Shown in pieces: positions 13,301-25,436 of a DNA stretch of 64,000 nt. Source of the DNA: Pteria penguin (taxonomy: Eukaryota > Mollusca > Bivalvia > Pterioida > Pteriidae); NCBI GenBank assembly GCA_035048485.1, contig CM068586.1, positions 33,730,563 to 33,794,562 of the forward strand, given 5' to 3'. Made by a program: the position numbers and the translations under genes. The notes beneath the pieces were generated by a model. It ran no database searches and had not been told where the DNA came from. It saw only the letters and a program-made list of their open reading frames with translations. The stretch's first letter is position 1; each line of letters opens with the position of its first letter.

Positions 13301-16300
13301 ATAGCATATTGATAATGATACATGTGAATGGTTTTACCAGTAATACATAAGCCAGTATCTTTACCTTTGCTAGATACATAGCATGTTGATAATGATACAT
13401 GTGAATGGTTTTACCAGTAATACATAGGCCAGTATCTTTACCTTTGCTAGATATATAGCATGTTGATAATGATACATGTGAATGGTTTTACCAGTAGTAC
13501 ATAAGCCAGTATCTTTCTCTTTGCTAGATACATAGCATATTGATAATGATACATGTGAATGGTTTTACCAGTAATACATAAGCCAGTATCTCTCTCTTTG
13601 CTAGATACATAGCATGTTGATAATGATACATGTGAATGGTTTAACCTGTAGTACATAAGCCAGTATCTTTACCTTTGCTAGATATATAGCATATTGATAA
13701 TGATACATGTGAATGGTTTTACCTGTAATACATAAGCCAGTATCTTTCTCTTTGCTAGATACATAGCATGTTGATAATGATACATGTGAATGGTTTTACC
13801 TGTAGTACATATGCCAGTATCTTTCTCTTTGCTAGATATATAGCATGTTGATAATGATACATGTGAATGTTTTTACCTGTAGTACATAAGCCAGTATCTT
13901 TCTCTTTGCTAGATACATACATAGCATATTGATAATGATACATGTGAATGGTTTTACCAGTAATACATAAGCCAGTATCTCTCTCTTTGCTAGATACATA
14001 GCATATTGATAATGATACATGTGAATGGTTTTACCATTAATACATAAGCAAGTATCTTTTTCTTTGCTAGATATATAGCATATTGATAATGATACATGTG
14101 AATGATTTTACCTGTAGTACTCGAGCCAGTATAGTTCAATCTGCTAAACACAAAAAATGTTAATAATGATATATGTCGATGATTTTACCTGTAGTACTTG
14201 AGCCATTACATTTTTTGTTCTGCAATATATAGAGCATGTTGATAATGATACTTATAATTGGTTTTACCTGAAGTACTTGATCCAGTTATTTCCCTTTGCT
14301 AAATACAAACCATGTTAATAACGATACATGCCGATGGTTTTACCTGTAGTAATTGAGCCAATACTTTGCTAGTTAAAGATTTAGAAAATGCCGTATGTGA
14401 ATGGTTTTACCTTTAGCACTTTGGGTAGTACATTATTCACTCTGCTAGTTACAAAACATATTGATAATGATACATGTGGATGGTTTCACCTGTGGTACCT
14501 GAGCCAGTACTCTGCAAGTTACAGAGCATGTTAATAATGCCACATGTGAATGGTTTTACCTTTGGTACTTTAGCTATTACATTACTTACTTTAGATACAG
14601 AACATGTTGATAATTATACATGTGGCTGGTTTTACCTGTAGCACATGAGCCAAAACTGTGCTAGTTACAGAGCATGTTGATAATGATGCATGTGGATGGT
14701 TTTACCTGTAGTACCTGAGCCAGTACTTGCTAGTTACAGAGCATGTTGATAATGATACAAGTGGATGGTTTTACCTGTAGTACCTGAGCCAGTACTTGCT
14801 AGTTACAGAGTATGTTGATAATGATACATGTGGATGGTTTTACCTGTGGTACCCGAGCCTGTACTTACTAGTTACAGAGTATGTTGATAATGATACATGT
14901 GGATGGTTTTACCTGTAGTACCTGAGCCAGTACTTGCTAGTTACAGAGTATGTTGATAATGATACATGTGGATGGTTTTACCTGTAGTACCTGAGCCAGT
15001 ACTTGCTAGTTAGAGAGCATATTGATAATGATACATGTGGATGGTCCTACCTGAGCCAGTACTTGCTAGTTACAGAGTATGTTGATAATGATACAAGTGG
15101 ATTGTTTTACTTTTGGTACCTGAGCCAGTACATTTCTCTCTCTCTCTCTGCCTGTACAGACCATATTAATAATGGTACATGTGGATGGTTTTACCTGTGG
15201 TACCTGAGCCAGTACATTTTTCTCTGTCAGGTACAAAGTATTTTGCACTGAAGGAGAGTATACACCCTCATTAGCTGGTCCTGCAAATGTATTCAGTATG
15301 GTAGTTTTTACACCTTCCCTGAAAAAAAGGAAATTCATTAATTTGTCTAAACTTGATTTATAAAACAAATGAAAGTGTTATCAAATTTAAATACATGTAC
15401 ATATTTCATTGAAATCACACTGAATGATTGATTGTTTTACGTCACTCAAAGGATATTTCATGTATATGGTGAAGGCATCTGCTTGATGTATCGCATAGAA
15501 ATTTATGTCTTTGCAATGGACTGACCTGCAGCAGTCAGGGATCTTTTATGTGTGATGCCTACTGTGACAGAAGACCTCAGATTTTACTATCTCATACTAA
15601 GATAACTCCAGTGTACCCACAGCTTGATGCAGTCATTAAAAGAAGAAATTGGAAACAAAACTACATCATTACAGTGATTACTATGTATGGCTCATAGGAG
15701 AAATCAATACAAAGAAAGTAATACTGTGAAAAATATTCTCCGATTGATGATATGAGTTTTGATTGCAGCTTTATGTGGAAGAGCTTGGTTACATCCTGCT
15801 TCCTTGTAACAATATGACCAAAAAAATTGTTGAAAGCATGATACAACCCCAATCAACCAACTTCCCTGATTTTGTGATAGCAAATTGCCTAAAAACAGTG
15901 TCAAGTATTCACAACTAGAATGGGTGTTCAAGTGAACACATGTGTCGCTTATAGAGCTTTTTGTACTACTGCAACACAGTCTAAAAACAGCTACATTTGT
16001 ATTCTAGCAAAGAGGTCACAGTAAAGGTAACAAGGTCATCAATCTTTGTTTTATTTGAAATGGCTTCATTTTTTCTAAGACTTATAAACAAAGCGCTTGA
16101 CATAAATACCTTTACAATGACTAAAGCATCAGTATGGACGAAAAGATAAAAATGTAATCTGTTAATATGAAAAAAAAGTAACTATTGGACAATACTAAAA
16201 GTAGGTCAATCTTTGAGGTGAAGGTCATCGGTCAAGGTCACAAGTCCTTGTCATAAGAAATATACATATGAAATATAACAGCCCTATCACTTGCCATTCA

Positions 16301-19300
16301 AAAATTATGGCCAAGGTTAATTCATTTTAAAAGTAGGTAAAACTCCAAGGTCAAAGTCACAAGGTAAAAAGGAATTGTGTCAACAAAGGTATTGTAATAA
16401 GGAATGCACATGTGAAATATGAAAGCCCTATCATTTGTCATTTGAAAATTATGGCCAAAGTTATATTTATCAAAAAGTAGGTCAAACACCATGGTCAAGG
16501 TTAAAACATCAAAAATTCTAGTGTCAACAAAAGGCCTTGTCATAGGACATACACATGTGAAATGTCAAAGCCCTATCACGTGCCATTCAAAAGTTATGGC
16601 CAAGGTTAAATTTATTTAAATGAAGGTCAAACTTCTAGATTAAGGTCATAGGGCCAAAAAGTTTGGTGCAAACTAAGAGGTCTTTGTTTGTTTGTTAATT
16701 CTTGCAAGTTTTTTCTACTTACCATATTAAATAACAAAGATATAACCAATAATGTGAAAGTCTGACTACTGGACAGACGGACAGATGTATGCCAGACAAA
16801 GTGATCCCTATGTGCCACTATGCTTCACAGGTGACACAAAAATAATGGGTTTCCTAGCTTGTCATTTCATTTGGGAAACACTAGAGTTTTAGATGATGTC
16901 ATAAATCAAAGTAATTCAGAAAGAGTCCCTGCTTTACTTCTTTTGATACAATTTCTTAGATATTTGTCTCCTCAGTTTCAAAATTCTTCAATTTTTTAAT
17001 CATTGGGAAGGCCAAATAGACATTGTTCACTAATTGTAAATGTATGACCAGGCTGCAGACAGGGGGATCCTGTTTCCTCCTTAGTCCTATATCCTTCTGC
17101 TCTGTGTGGAAATTATGGGGTTTATGATTAGGTCTAATAACAACATAAATGTGGTACATATTTTAAAATAATGAATAAAGGCTGTCTAAATATGTAGTTT
17201 ACACAGCTATATTACTGGATGGCACTGAAAAATCATTGTGTTTGGTATTATCTCTAGTTCGACAGTTTTTAAAATTCTCAAGGCTGCAGCAAAACTTTTC
17301 AAAAACATGCTGTATTAGAATTGGGTTCCTGTGAAGAGTATAATATCAAATGGTCTACAAATAATTTTGCTTCTCTAGGTATCAAATTAATGCCATGTTT
17401 GGAGTTTGTCATGAGTCCAGCTAAAACAAAGTAATTTTTATCTAGGGCTGGTAAAAGATTTGTTATCAGAAAGCTCTGACACAGTATAGATGAACGTATC
17501 ATGGAATGTTAGTAATATTTTGCAAATACTCTAGAAATTTGAAATTTGGGGGGTTTTTTTATAATCAATGTTGGCAGCACTAATGGTGAATACTGAGTAA
17601 GTAAACACTAAGTGCAGCACTTTAAATTAAATCTGCTATAGACTGTTTGGACATTACTGCAGGACTAACATTTCGGTTGGCAAAATGATAACTGTTCCCA
17701 CAATATGACGTCTCAGACAATCAACTTTTTACTATGACGTCAAAATTTTTATGGAAAACTTTATCATTTGCCAACCAAAATGTTAGTCCCACAGTAACAG
17801 CGAAAGGGTCTATAGCAACCTAGCACCTTGCATCATTTCTTAGCTACCTTCAAATTCACATAATGACCATTATTGTAACGTTGTTCCACAACCTATTCTT
17901 ACCATATTTTATCAAAATTGACACCCTTTACGGTGTTATACCACCACCGCGCCTGAACGATTGTACAGAATAATCTGTCCTCCATGTCCGGCAGAGAACG
18001 GAACTCATCTGTCACGAAGTTAACAAAAGCTGACTGAGTAGTCTTCATGACCCGCATGTCCTTCAGTCCAGCCGACAGCTCCAGCTTGCCTATAGAAAAT
18101 TTTTAAATTCATATTTCATATATTAAAACATATGATAAAATATTCGTCAAATAAATGGAATGTGAATCTTCAATATTCATTTATACCCAAGTCATCTATC
18201 TATGACGTGTTATGGTTTTACTGCAGTCCTTCTTCAATTTCAAAATAATTCATAACAGTGTGTACTGCCTAAACAAAAAATTTCTGATGATTAAAGTGAA
18301 ATTTTGGAAATCTGAGACAAAAGAATAAAATGGAACTTAAATTTCTGCAAACTTAATATTTATTTTAAAATCTATGTTTTTTATCCTTGCACATGTTGTA
18401 TTTACCTTCCCGGGCTTGCTTAAGTTCACAGTATCTAGTGCATTCTCGACTCAAGAGAAATGCATGGACGTGCTGCTGACCATCCTATAGGGGATACAAA
18501 ACACTTACATCTGGCTTTGTTTTGTTATTGTTTATAATCTCACTAGTTTTTATTTTATTTCATCTTTACATTTTCTTGCCAACCTAAGCCATTTACAATA
18601 ACTTGTGATTAGAAACAATTATGGTTGACAAAAAGGATTGTCTTAGACACTGGAAAAGCATGGTGATTATTTCTATGGCTTTTTTTATTTAAACTTTTCC
18701 TTGTTATCCATTATTAAAGTAAAAGTACATTAAATCTGAAACAATGAAAGGAGTATTCTCTTTATATGCCAATATAGAACAAACTGAAAATGTCTTGAAA
18801 ATATGTTATAAGAAAATCCAAATCAATTATTTGAATAAAATAATACACAACAACAGGTACTTTCTTTAAAATAATTTTAATATGCAAAATGTTGCACTTT
18901 CTTGACAACTTACTATTTCCATTCGTTTCCAAGGTGTCTCTTCAATATATATTCTAGCGTTTGTCACATGTGCATACTTTCTCAGGAAATGTTGACTTAA
19001 CAGTAAAGCAAATTCCTCTATGCTTTCAATCTACAATAGTGAAAACAAGAACTTTTAAGGTTTTACTCTGAAGTAACATTCCAAAGACAATAGATGTCTC
19101 CTACATGGAGAGTTATAATACAGGTCTGATTGATGAGCAGACAGATGACAGGCAAAGTTATTACTTAGCATTGGCATGTTTTAGAAGTGACCCAAAAACA
19201 ATACAAAAATATATACAGTCGAACTTTGATGAGTCAAAGTGCTCGGGACCTATGAAATCACTTTGAGTATCTTTATCTAAATACCCTGATTGTATAATTA

Positions 19301-21105
19301 CTTCTGTGGATGAAATGTGTAATATACCATCCCATACGCAACGACAAGTATGTTAATCTGTCAAACTTGGAAGTACACAGCTATGTAATTTTAATCATTG
19401 TGTCAACAAGCCAGTTGCTATCTATTCTCTTATTTGCTTCGAGTTTCCGATATTAAAATGCTTCGGGTTTTCGAAGGAGAAATTCAGAAAAAAAATTGTC
19501 ATTGGGACTTGAAAATTACTTCGAGTTTTCTGGGGTATTCGAGTTTCAGAAGTTCAAGTTTGAGAAGGCAAATAACATTAAAATATTTGAAATGTACTCG
19601 GGACCGTAGGATGACTTCGAGTTTCCGATGGTTTTCAAGTTTTTGACGTTCAAGTAATCGAAGTTTGACTGTACATGTATGTTTTTAAATTGTTTGTATT
19701 TTCATGTTGTGTCGCTTTTTAATATATTTTATATATAAGATATATATATATATATCAAATTGACTTTGGAAATACCAATAAGCTACAATTTCAAATGTTC
19801 AAAGTACACTCCATGAATGTGTTACTGCAAAATGCATGTAAGTGTGAGTGTGGATTATATATTTACACATATGTAATGACTACATCTCCCTGATTTGATA
19901 ATACAGAAGTAATGGACCCATGAAACACAGTAAAGAATCTTTTATGGATTTATTAAAGTAGCTCAGATTTAACTGTCTTAAAAAGAAATGATATCTGCAA
20001 GCCACCAATGGGTTCAAATCCAAATCAAAAAGCAAGCTACTGGGTACCAACTGGCCTCTGCTGGATCCACAGACATTTAAGGTATTCAGTTTCCCCTCAC
20101 ATAGAGGTCTTGGATACTACATGGGCTGAAGCACTGTGCTGCACAATCAGTATCCATGCTACAGGTCAATGGGAATCACAGTCTGGGTTAAGGGGGAATC
20201 TATCAGTGTCCCTGCTACAAGTCAATGGGAATCACAGTCTGGGTTAAGGGGGAATCTATCAGTGTCTCTGCTACAGGTCAATGGCTTCCCATTCTAAATG
20301 TACACCATTTAACACAAGTTGTCACTACTGTAATTACTTATGTATAATGCACACCTTTTTCCAGGACATCAATTTCGTGGGCATGCATTGTACATGGAAA
20401 CTAAAATATAACAAGCTTTTTTTCCAAGAAGTTTCAAGAAATATCAATCTAAATATGACCCCTAAAATGTCAGCATGTACTAAGGAAGTTAATTGACCAT
20501 GGAATGGATACACAGTCCTTCGTTCTCCTGTGTCTGATAATTCTGACGGTACATGTATTGAAGTATTTACTGAGTTAGCATATTAAGCCGGCATGGCCTA
20601 GTGGTATCGTGCTCGCCTCCTGATCTGGAGGCTGGGGATTGAGTCCCGCTCGATCTGGTCATGCCCATGTCCTGTCTTTCGGATGAGACAGTAAAAACCG
20701 AGGCCCTGTGTCATGGTATGCATGGCACGTTGCAAGGTCAAAATTTGTATGCCCTGCATCAGGCAGATGCCGTCACCATATATGTGAAATATTCCTGGTG
20801 TGACGTTAAACGAAACTCAATCAATCAATCAATGAGTTAACATATTTAATTATAAGTTACATTGAATTTGGGTTTGATGTTTAATAAGATGGTCATTAAA
20901 TTACTGGTAATTAGCCCATACTGTATACCTTTTAATCTATAAAATTAGATACCCACTGTGTTTAGTATAGATGTCACCAAACAATAAATGGTCAATTGAC
21001 CATTAAGTGTTGTACACAAACACATCAATCAGACAGAGCGATAATTCAGTAAATAACATGAACATCAAGAATAATGAGCATGAAGGGATATAGTACACAT
21101 ATATA

Positions 21106-21194
<89 letters not shown>

Positions 21195-22419
21195 ACTTTA
21201 ATTGAGATAAAAATGAAGGTATATAGCATATACAGTGAGCGCGAATAACTTTTAAGCTCCAAAGGTCATGTGTATCTCCACCACAAAGGTCCAAACAAAA
21301 GATTGTTGGTCAGAAATAAAAATACATATAATTACAACATTCTTGAAGACCTTGCTAATAATGACAGAGTATGTAAATTTGAAAAATGTTTACAAGAGCA
21401 AGGTATCTTTTGATCACGATCTAAAAATACTCTTACAATGTATCAAGTGAAAAATGCCCAGTTAAACGTTTGTTTGATCATGATCGGAAAATTCTATTAT
21501 GCAAAACGGCACAGGTCATTTGGTCCTGGAATCTAAAGTAAATCCCGTCCGATCGAATATTTGTCAGTCACAATTGTAGGACCAATGCTATTGGGAAACA
21601 CCGATGTATATATTTCTGACTTTAACCAAGAGAGAATTTATTTATTCCCGACATACAGTAACCATATTATCATAATTATGATTACCTGTATAATCATTCC
21701 GATAACTGATAAATCCAATGGAAGAATTTTGTCTAGGATTTATAAAGATAATGATGTCCCAGAATTTTGTCCAGTATGTATTGATTACTCTTTGAAAAAC
21801 GTGAAGCACCACCAAATTCATGCTACTGTGCCTTAATAACAGGAAAGTTATATACACAGCCAGTCCTATTTATCGATTTGTCACCAAAGCATTATATATG
21901 GGAAGTAGGTTTCTTCAGCAGGCATTTTTTCAAGATTTTGGTGGTGTGCGTCATACATGGGTGCACATTATACATGGGATAATTACGGTACACCAGTGAA
22001 ATAAACCTGGTGTGTGGCATTAAATACCAACCAACAATTTTACTACTGTCATCCTTTGAGCTTCATCTGACTGACCAATGACTACTGCTTCACATTTTTA
22101 CTCAAAATTTTAACACCCTTCCCTCTCTCCCAATCCCCAAGTATAGGAAAGTACACAATATATATGTAAACAGTACAATTCCTACCCCAAATTGACGTGC
22201 CAGGGCATATACTGTGTTCTTCTGGGAATCTGTGGCAACGATATCAGAATTGTCTCCTAGCAGATAGTCTTTGGTGTTGTTAAGGGTCAGCTCAGTATTA
22301 ACTTCCACTTCCTTGACATAGTGAACTTTCCCCTCTCTTCTGACCTGCAGTAATTTCACATAATTCTTTCCATACCCATGGAATACAAATTCTGTTTGAA
22401 TGTTGGACGAACCTGCCAT
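5287..22419 (-). CDS. UOX: Urate oxidase (uricase), complete, 7 coding exons
   Basis: Oxidises urate to 5-hydroxyisourate with release of H2O2 in the peroxisome (purine breakdown). Coding exons: 22186-22419, 18914-19030, 18406-18484, 17903-18089, 15195-15318, 11497-11592, 5287-5361. All junctions are GT-AG, phases agree, and the sum is 912 nt (303 aa), the usual animal length. Family landmarks seen: GYGK with the catalytic Lys at residue 18, ATD with Thr63, Phe165, Arg182 in EDRLF, YSPSVQNTLY with Val230/Gln231, and LPNVHYF with Asn257/His259. The protein ends MSKL, so the last three residues SKL form a peroxisomal PTS1 signal. The start ATG at 22419 is followed directly by the conserved N-terminal domain. 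Introns are large (intron 6 is 6.1 kb) and full of repeats; intron 5 holds an array derived from its own donor junction. A possible poly(A) signal AATAAA on this strand is at 4665-4670. Identification rests on recalled family sequences. Confidence 0.95.
5940..6240. mobile_element. 301-bp fold-back MITE, 9-bp target duplication
   Basis: Starts CAATCTTATTAAGACGCG and ends with the inverted copy; the inverted arms of roughly 130 bp take up most of the element. Flanked by AACAAAGTA on both sides. A 9-bp duplication and long terminal inverted repeats are typical of Mutator-like elements (inference). Sits in urate oxidase intron 6. Confidence 0.88.
6326..8515. mobile_element. Large repeat element (AAGAGGCCCA...GGTGAGCTAA), copy 1
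   Basis: Starts ACAAGAGGCCCAAGTGGG, followed by TATATCGCTCACCTGAG, and ends with an inverted repeat 'gctcacttgagcc...ggctctggtgagc' then TAAA. The interior has two related blocks (~6660-7080 and ~7630-7930), each with an antisense tRNA-like TGGATTTGAACCGCTACTCT segment. It lies within a ~145-bp host repeat. Confidence 0.75.
8870..10548. repeat. 'gatgaatgctggacaaa' tandem array flanking element copy 2
   Basis: AGATGAATGCTGGACAAAC, ACAGAAAGAGAATG and CACAGTGAG alternate at 8880-9000 and 10334-10548. The element at 9002-10333 lies inside this array. Confidence 0.8.
9002..10333. mobile_element. Large repeat element, copy 2, with ~145-bp internal repeats
   Basis: Same ends as copy 1. The interior is about eight tandem units of ~145 bp, each with CCAATCAGAGCCAATGGC, GGCCATCTTGGATTACGG, AACACAAACTTGGTAGAG and GGAGAAGAAGTCGAAAATG. 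The 3' end is a hairpin GCTCACTTGAGCC-ttc-GGCTCAGGTGAGC followed by TAA. Inserted in a 'gatgaatgctggacaaa' tandem array present on both sides. Confidence 0.8.
11750..12100. repeat. Degenerate dispersed repeat with its characteristic end
   Basis: One unit of the 'ggtcaaggtcac' family followed by a duplicated end block: CAGACAAACAAACAAACAAA, ACAAAAACAATATGCC and GGGACATAAAAA. In urate oxidase intron 5. Confidence 0.65.
12541..15194 (-). repeat. Tandem array of the urate oxidase exon 5/intron 5 donor junction (~31 copies)
   Basis: On the minus strand exon 5 ends ACTGGCTCAGGTACCACAG and the donor is GTAAAACC. The intron then repeats this junction about 31 times. Copies next to the exon are ~69 bp and keep ACTGGCTCAGGTACYACAG|GTAAAACC. 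Distal copies (about 12880-14100) are 77 bp, more alike, and read CTGGCTTATGTAYTAC(A/T)G|GTAAAACC. Each unit also carries ATGTATCATTATCAA from the first intron bases and a CTAGCAA(A)G segment. The first copy shares the last 22 exon nt apart from the terminal CAG. Short open frames across the array are by-products. A SINE interrupts the last unit. Confidence 0.9.
12597..12874 (-). mobile_element. tRNA-derived SINE inserted in the urate oxidase intron 5 array
   Basis: 278 bp. Read on the minus strand it has a tRNA-like head (GGCCTAGTGGTAATGCG as box A, GGTTCGAGTCCC-type box B), a body with TCTTTCGGATGAGACAGT, and a (TCAA)n tail. It is flanked by the perfect 13-bp target duplication CCTGTAGTACATA, which is array sequence, so it inserted after the array existed. 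Confidence 0.9.
15421..15625 (-). mobile_element. Diverged, truncated SINE copy
   Basis: Same family as the copy at 12597: TGATTGATTG tail, the ACGTCACTC segment and the 'gtatatggtgaaggcatctgc' body. The tRNA-like head is missing. Lies in urate oxidase intron 4. Confidence 0.7.
15985..16830. repeat. Degenerate dispersed repeat, 4-5 units
   Basis: Repeated AAGGTCAAAGTCACAAGGT, ATACACATGTGAAATATGAA, GCCCTATCA and TTATGGCCAAGGTTAA, ending with a 'gacagacggacagatgtatgccagacaaag' type tail. Fills much of urate oxidase intron 4. Confidence 0.7.
17638..17813. mobile_element. Fold-back MITE (TATAGAC ends), copy 1
   Basis: Inverted arms with ACTAACATTTYGGTTGGCAA at both ends, about 175 bp, in urate oxidase intron 4. 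A second copy is at 48786-48962 and a partial relative at about 63430-63535. Confidence 0.7.
19216..19671. mobile_element. Non-autonomous pogo/Tigger-like element
   Basis: Inverted ends CAGTCGAACTTTGAT / ATCGAAGTTTGACTG flanked by TA. The interior repeats TCGAGTTTCCGAT/TTCGGGTTTTCGA motifs and has no transposase. In urate oxidase intron 1. Confidence 0.65.
20158..20285. repeat. ~60-bp tandem duplication
   Basis: Two and a fraction units with CTACAGGTCAATGGGAATCA and CAGTCTGGGTTAAGGGGGAA. In urate oxidase intron 1. Confidence 0.75.
20587..20832 (+). mobile_element. tRNA-derived SINE in urate oxidase intron 1
   Basis: Plus-strand copy starting GCCGGCATGGCCTAGTGG and ending in TCAATCAATCAA. 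About 30 bp of the body are deleted after GGCACGTT. Flanked by an imperfect 16-bp duplication (TGAGTTAGCATATTAA / TGAGTTAACATATTTA). Confidence 0.88.
21095..21192. repeat. (TA)n microsatellite
   Basis: Nearly uninterrupted TA dinucleotides in urate oxidase intron 1. Confidence 0.95.
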
Positions 22420-23691
22420 ACTGTGTCCTAAAGATAAAAAGAACGTGAACTCATCACCTTTAGATTAATTGTAGTATATCAAACTTATTTAAGAAGTACA
22501 AAAAGTTTTGATACACACTACAAATGTTTGTTATCCTTTCCTTAAGCCAGGCTATGCAGAATAATGTTTTGGTTATCAGATGTTGTCCTATTGTACAGTT
22601 CAGTCTAAGTGTTTTGTAATTTTTCCACTTGCCACAGTGGGCCACATGCAGGTGTAAATGCAAGAATTACACAATACACTGTGTATTTTACAAAAGTGTA
22701 AATGAGCATAGATTAATATGCACATGGATTTCCACTGTGATTTCGGGTGTTTCTCCCACAGTGTTTTGTGCATTTTCTCCAAAACACACTGGACTGAAGT
22801 GTACACACTACAAATAATTGCTGACAGATCTATTTGATAATTTCATCTATGGCCAAAGTCAAGGGCAAAAAGTACAAAAACATGGTATCAATCAAAAGCT
22901 CTAGTGACAAAGATCACAGATGAAAGCTGTACCTTTCTTATTACAAAATATGTCAAAATTAAAGTTTTTCTTTAACTGACTCTTTCAGAAATTTCTGTAC
23001 AAGTGACAAAATCTTATGAGGAATGTTCAAATGGTAAGTGAACCCTTTTTTTATATAAGGAGTCAAGGTCATGCAAAAAACATTGACCTAGCTGTCTATC
23101 CCCATCAACTGCGCAATATGACGGCAATAACGATTAAGGTTATGACATGTGGTAAATTTAAATCACTGTTGAAGGGTAACTGTAAGAATCCTTACAGATT
23201 TTCAAATGTAGATTACGATATGATATGAAATGCATTTGTTTTAATGTATCATATCAAAAAGTTTCAAATCAAATCCTTCATTATAGCAATACATATATGT
23301 ATAAATAATTGTATCGAAAAATCATGAGACTGTATAGTTTCACCAGATAAGAACAATGGTACAACAAGCATGTATGTCTTTTAAGTTAGATTTACCCTTT
23401 CTTCATACTCAAAACACAGGTACTGCGTTACATGAAGAGTGCTTTTTCAAAACTTACCCCTCCACCCACCCACCTTATATCGTCTCATTCCCCTTTCCCC
23501 TAAGGTAAGAAATGACAGCCAGATATCCGTCATCAAAATTTCGTTCAAGCATGTTTAAAAGCCCCAACAAACCTAAATTCGAATGGCACAACTCGCGGAC
23601 AGTTTGCTCACCAGCTCGCCCTGCTTATACATCTTTGGCAGAGTGTAAAAGAAGAGATGGATATCATGACAAGATCGCCAAGATCTTTATA

Positions 23692-24820
23692 ACAAGAGGC
23701 CCAAATGGGCCTATATGGCTCACCTGAGCACAAATTGCTTATTTACAATAAAATGACAGTTCATTTCAGTAGAAAATTTTGCTTTTTTTCTACAAGACTT
23801 TCTATAAGGTTTGGTGATATTTTGTGCAGTCGTTTTGAAGAAGTCCAAAATGTGTCAACCAATCAGAGCCAATGGCAGCCATCTTGGATTACAGATGGGC
23901 ACGAAAAAACACAAAATTGGTAGAGGACCTTGAGTACTTACTTCCTATGAGGTTTCGTGAAATTCTGTGCAGCGCTAATGGAGAAGAAGTCGAAAATGTG
24001 TCAACCAATCAGAGCCAATGGCAGCCATATTTTATTTCGGATGGGAACGAAATACACAAACTTGGTAGAGCACCTTAAGTGCTTACTTCCTATGAGGTTT
24101 GGTGGAATTCTGTGCATCCGTTCTGGAGAAGAAGTCGAAAATGTGTCATCCAATCAGAGCCAATGGCAGCCATCTTGGATTACGGATGGGCACGAAATAC
24201 ACAAACTTTGTAGAGGACCTGGAGTAGTGACCTCCTATGAGGTTTGGTGAAATTCTGTGTAGCGGTTCTGGAGAAGAAGTCGAAAATACGTCAACCAATC
24301 AGAGCCAATTGCGGCCGTCTTGGATTATGGATGGGCAAGAAAAACACAAACTCGGTAGAGGACCTCAAGTACTTCCTATGAGGTTTGGTGAAATTCTGTG
24401 CAGCACTTCTGAAGAAGTAGTCCAAAATGTGTCAACCAATCAGAACCAATGGCTGCCATCTTGTATTACGGATGGGCACGAAAAACACAAACTTGGTAGA
24501 GGACCTTGAGTACTTACTTCCTATGAGGTTTGGTGAAATTCTGTGAAACCGTTCTGGAGAAGAAGTCGAAAATGTGTCCACCAATCAGAGCCAATGGCAG
24601 CCATCTTCATTCTTGGATTACGGATGGGCACGAAAAACACAAACTTGGTAGAGGACCTTGAGTACTTACTTCCTATGAAGTTTGGTGAAATTTTGTGTAG
24701 CAGTTCTGGAGAAGAAGTCGAAAATGTAGATAAGGTAACGATGGACGGACGACAGACCACTGACGACGGACGGCGATTGATCACAATAGCTCACTTGAGC
24801 CTTCAGCTAAGGTGAGCTAA
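23692..24820. mobile_element. Large repeat element, copy 3
   Basis: Intergenic, upstream of the urate oxidase start. Same ends and the same internal ~145-bp unit, about six copies. The open frames it contains come from the repeats. Confidence 0.8.
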
Positions 24821-25135
24821 AAAGGGATATTAATGCCAATATGGAATAAAGATTTAATGTTCTGGGGTTTTTAGTCATGAAATACTGTTCTGAATCTCTC
24901 TAGTGTTATATTCAAGCAAACATGGTAAAGTTTTATCATGTAAATAAACCTGTTACAGTTTTGCTGGCGAGCAAACTGTCTGAGCTGTGTTTTTCAAATT
25001 TGTGTTTGTTGGCGCTTCTAAACCTGCTTGAACGAAATTTGGAGGACAGATGTCAAAGGTTAGACATTGTTTTTCATGCTGGTGATTCATTTTCCTTTGA
25101 TTATCATCAAAACTTGTAGGAAACACTGGATGAAG

Positions 25136-25436
25136 CAATCTTATTGAAACGCGACTTGTACTTCGTTCCTCTACGCTACTCTCCATGTATAAGATCTTAC
25201 AACTGCCGATTCGAGGTCATCTCAGGATGACCTTTCAGAACAGCCAGTCAGAATTGGAGTTAGAGATCTTTTGGTATTGTTTGTATGTAATATAACACCG
25301 AAAGATTTCTAACCCCAATTCTGATTGGCTGTTCTGAAAGGTCATCCTGAGATGACCTCGAATCGGCAGTTGTAAGATCTTGTACATGGAGAGTAGCGTA
25401 GAGGAGCGAAATACAAGTCGTGTTTTAATAAGATTG
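25136..25436. mobile_element. 301-bp fold-back MITE, second copy
   Basis: Same length and ends as the copy at 5940, with 9-bp duplication TGGATGAAG at 25127-25135 and 25437-25445. No coding capacity. Confidence 0.88.

Noticed and set aside
12541..15194. CRISPR-like array
   Set aside because: Direct tandem units with no unique spacers, in an animal gene's intron; explained by junction duplication.
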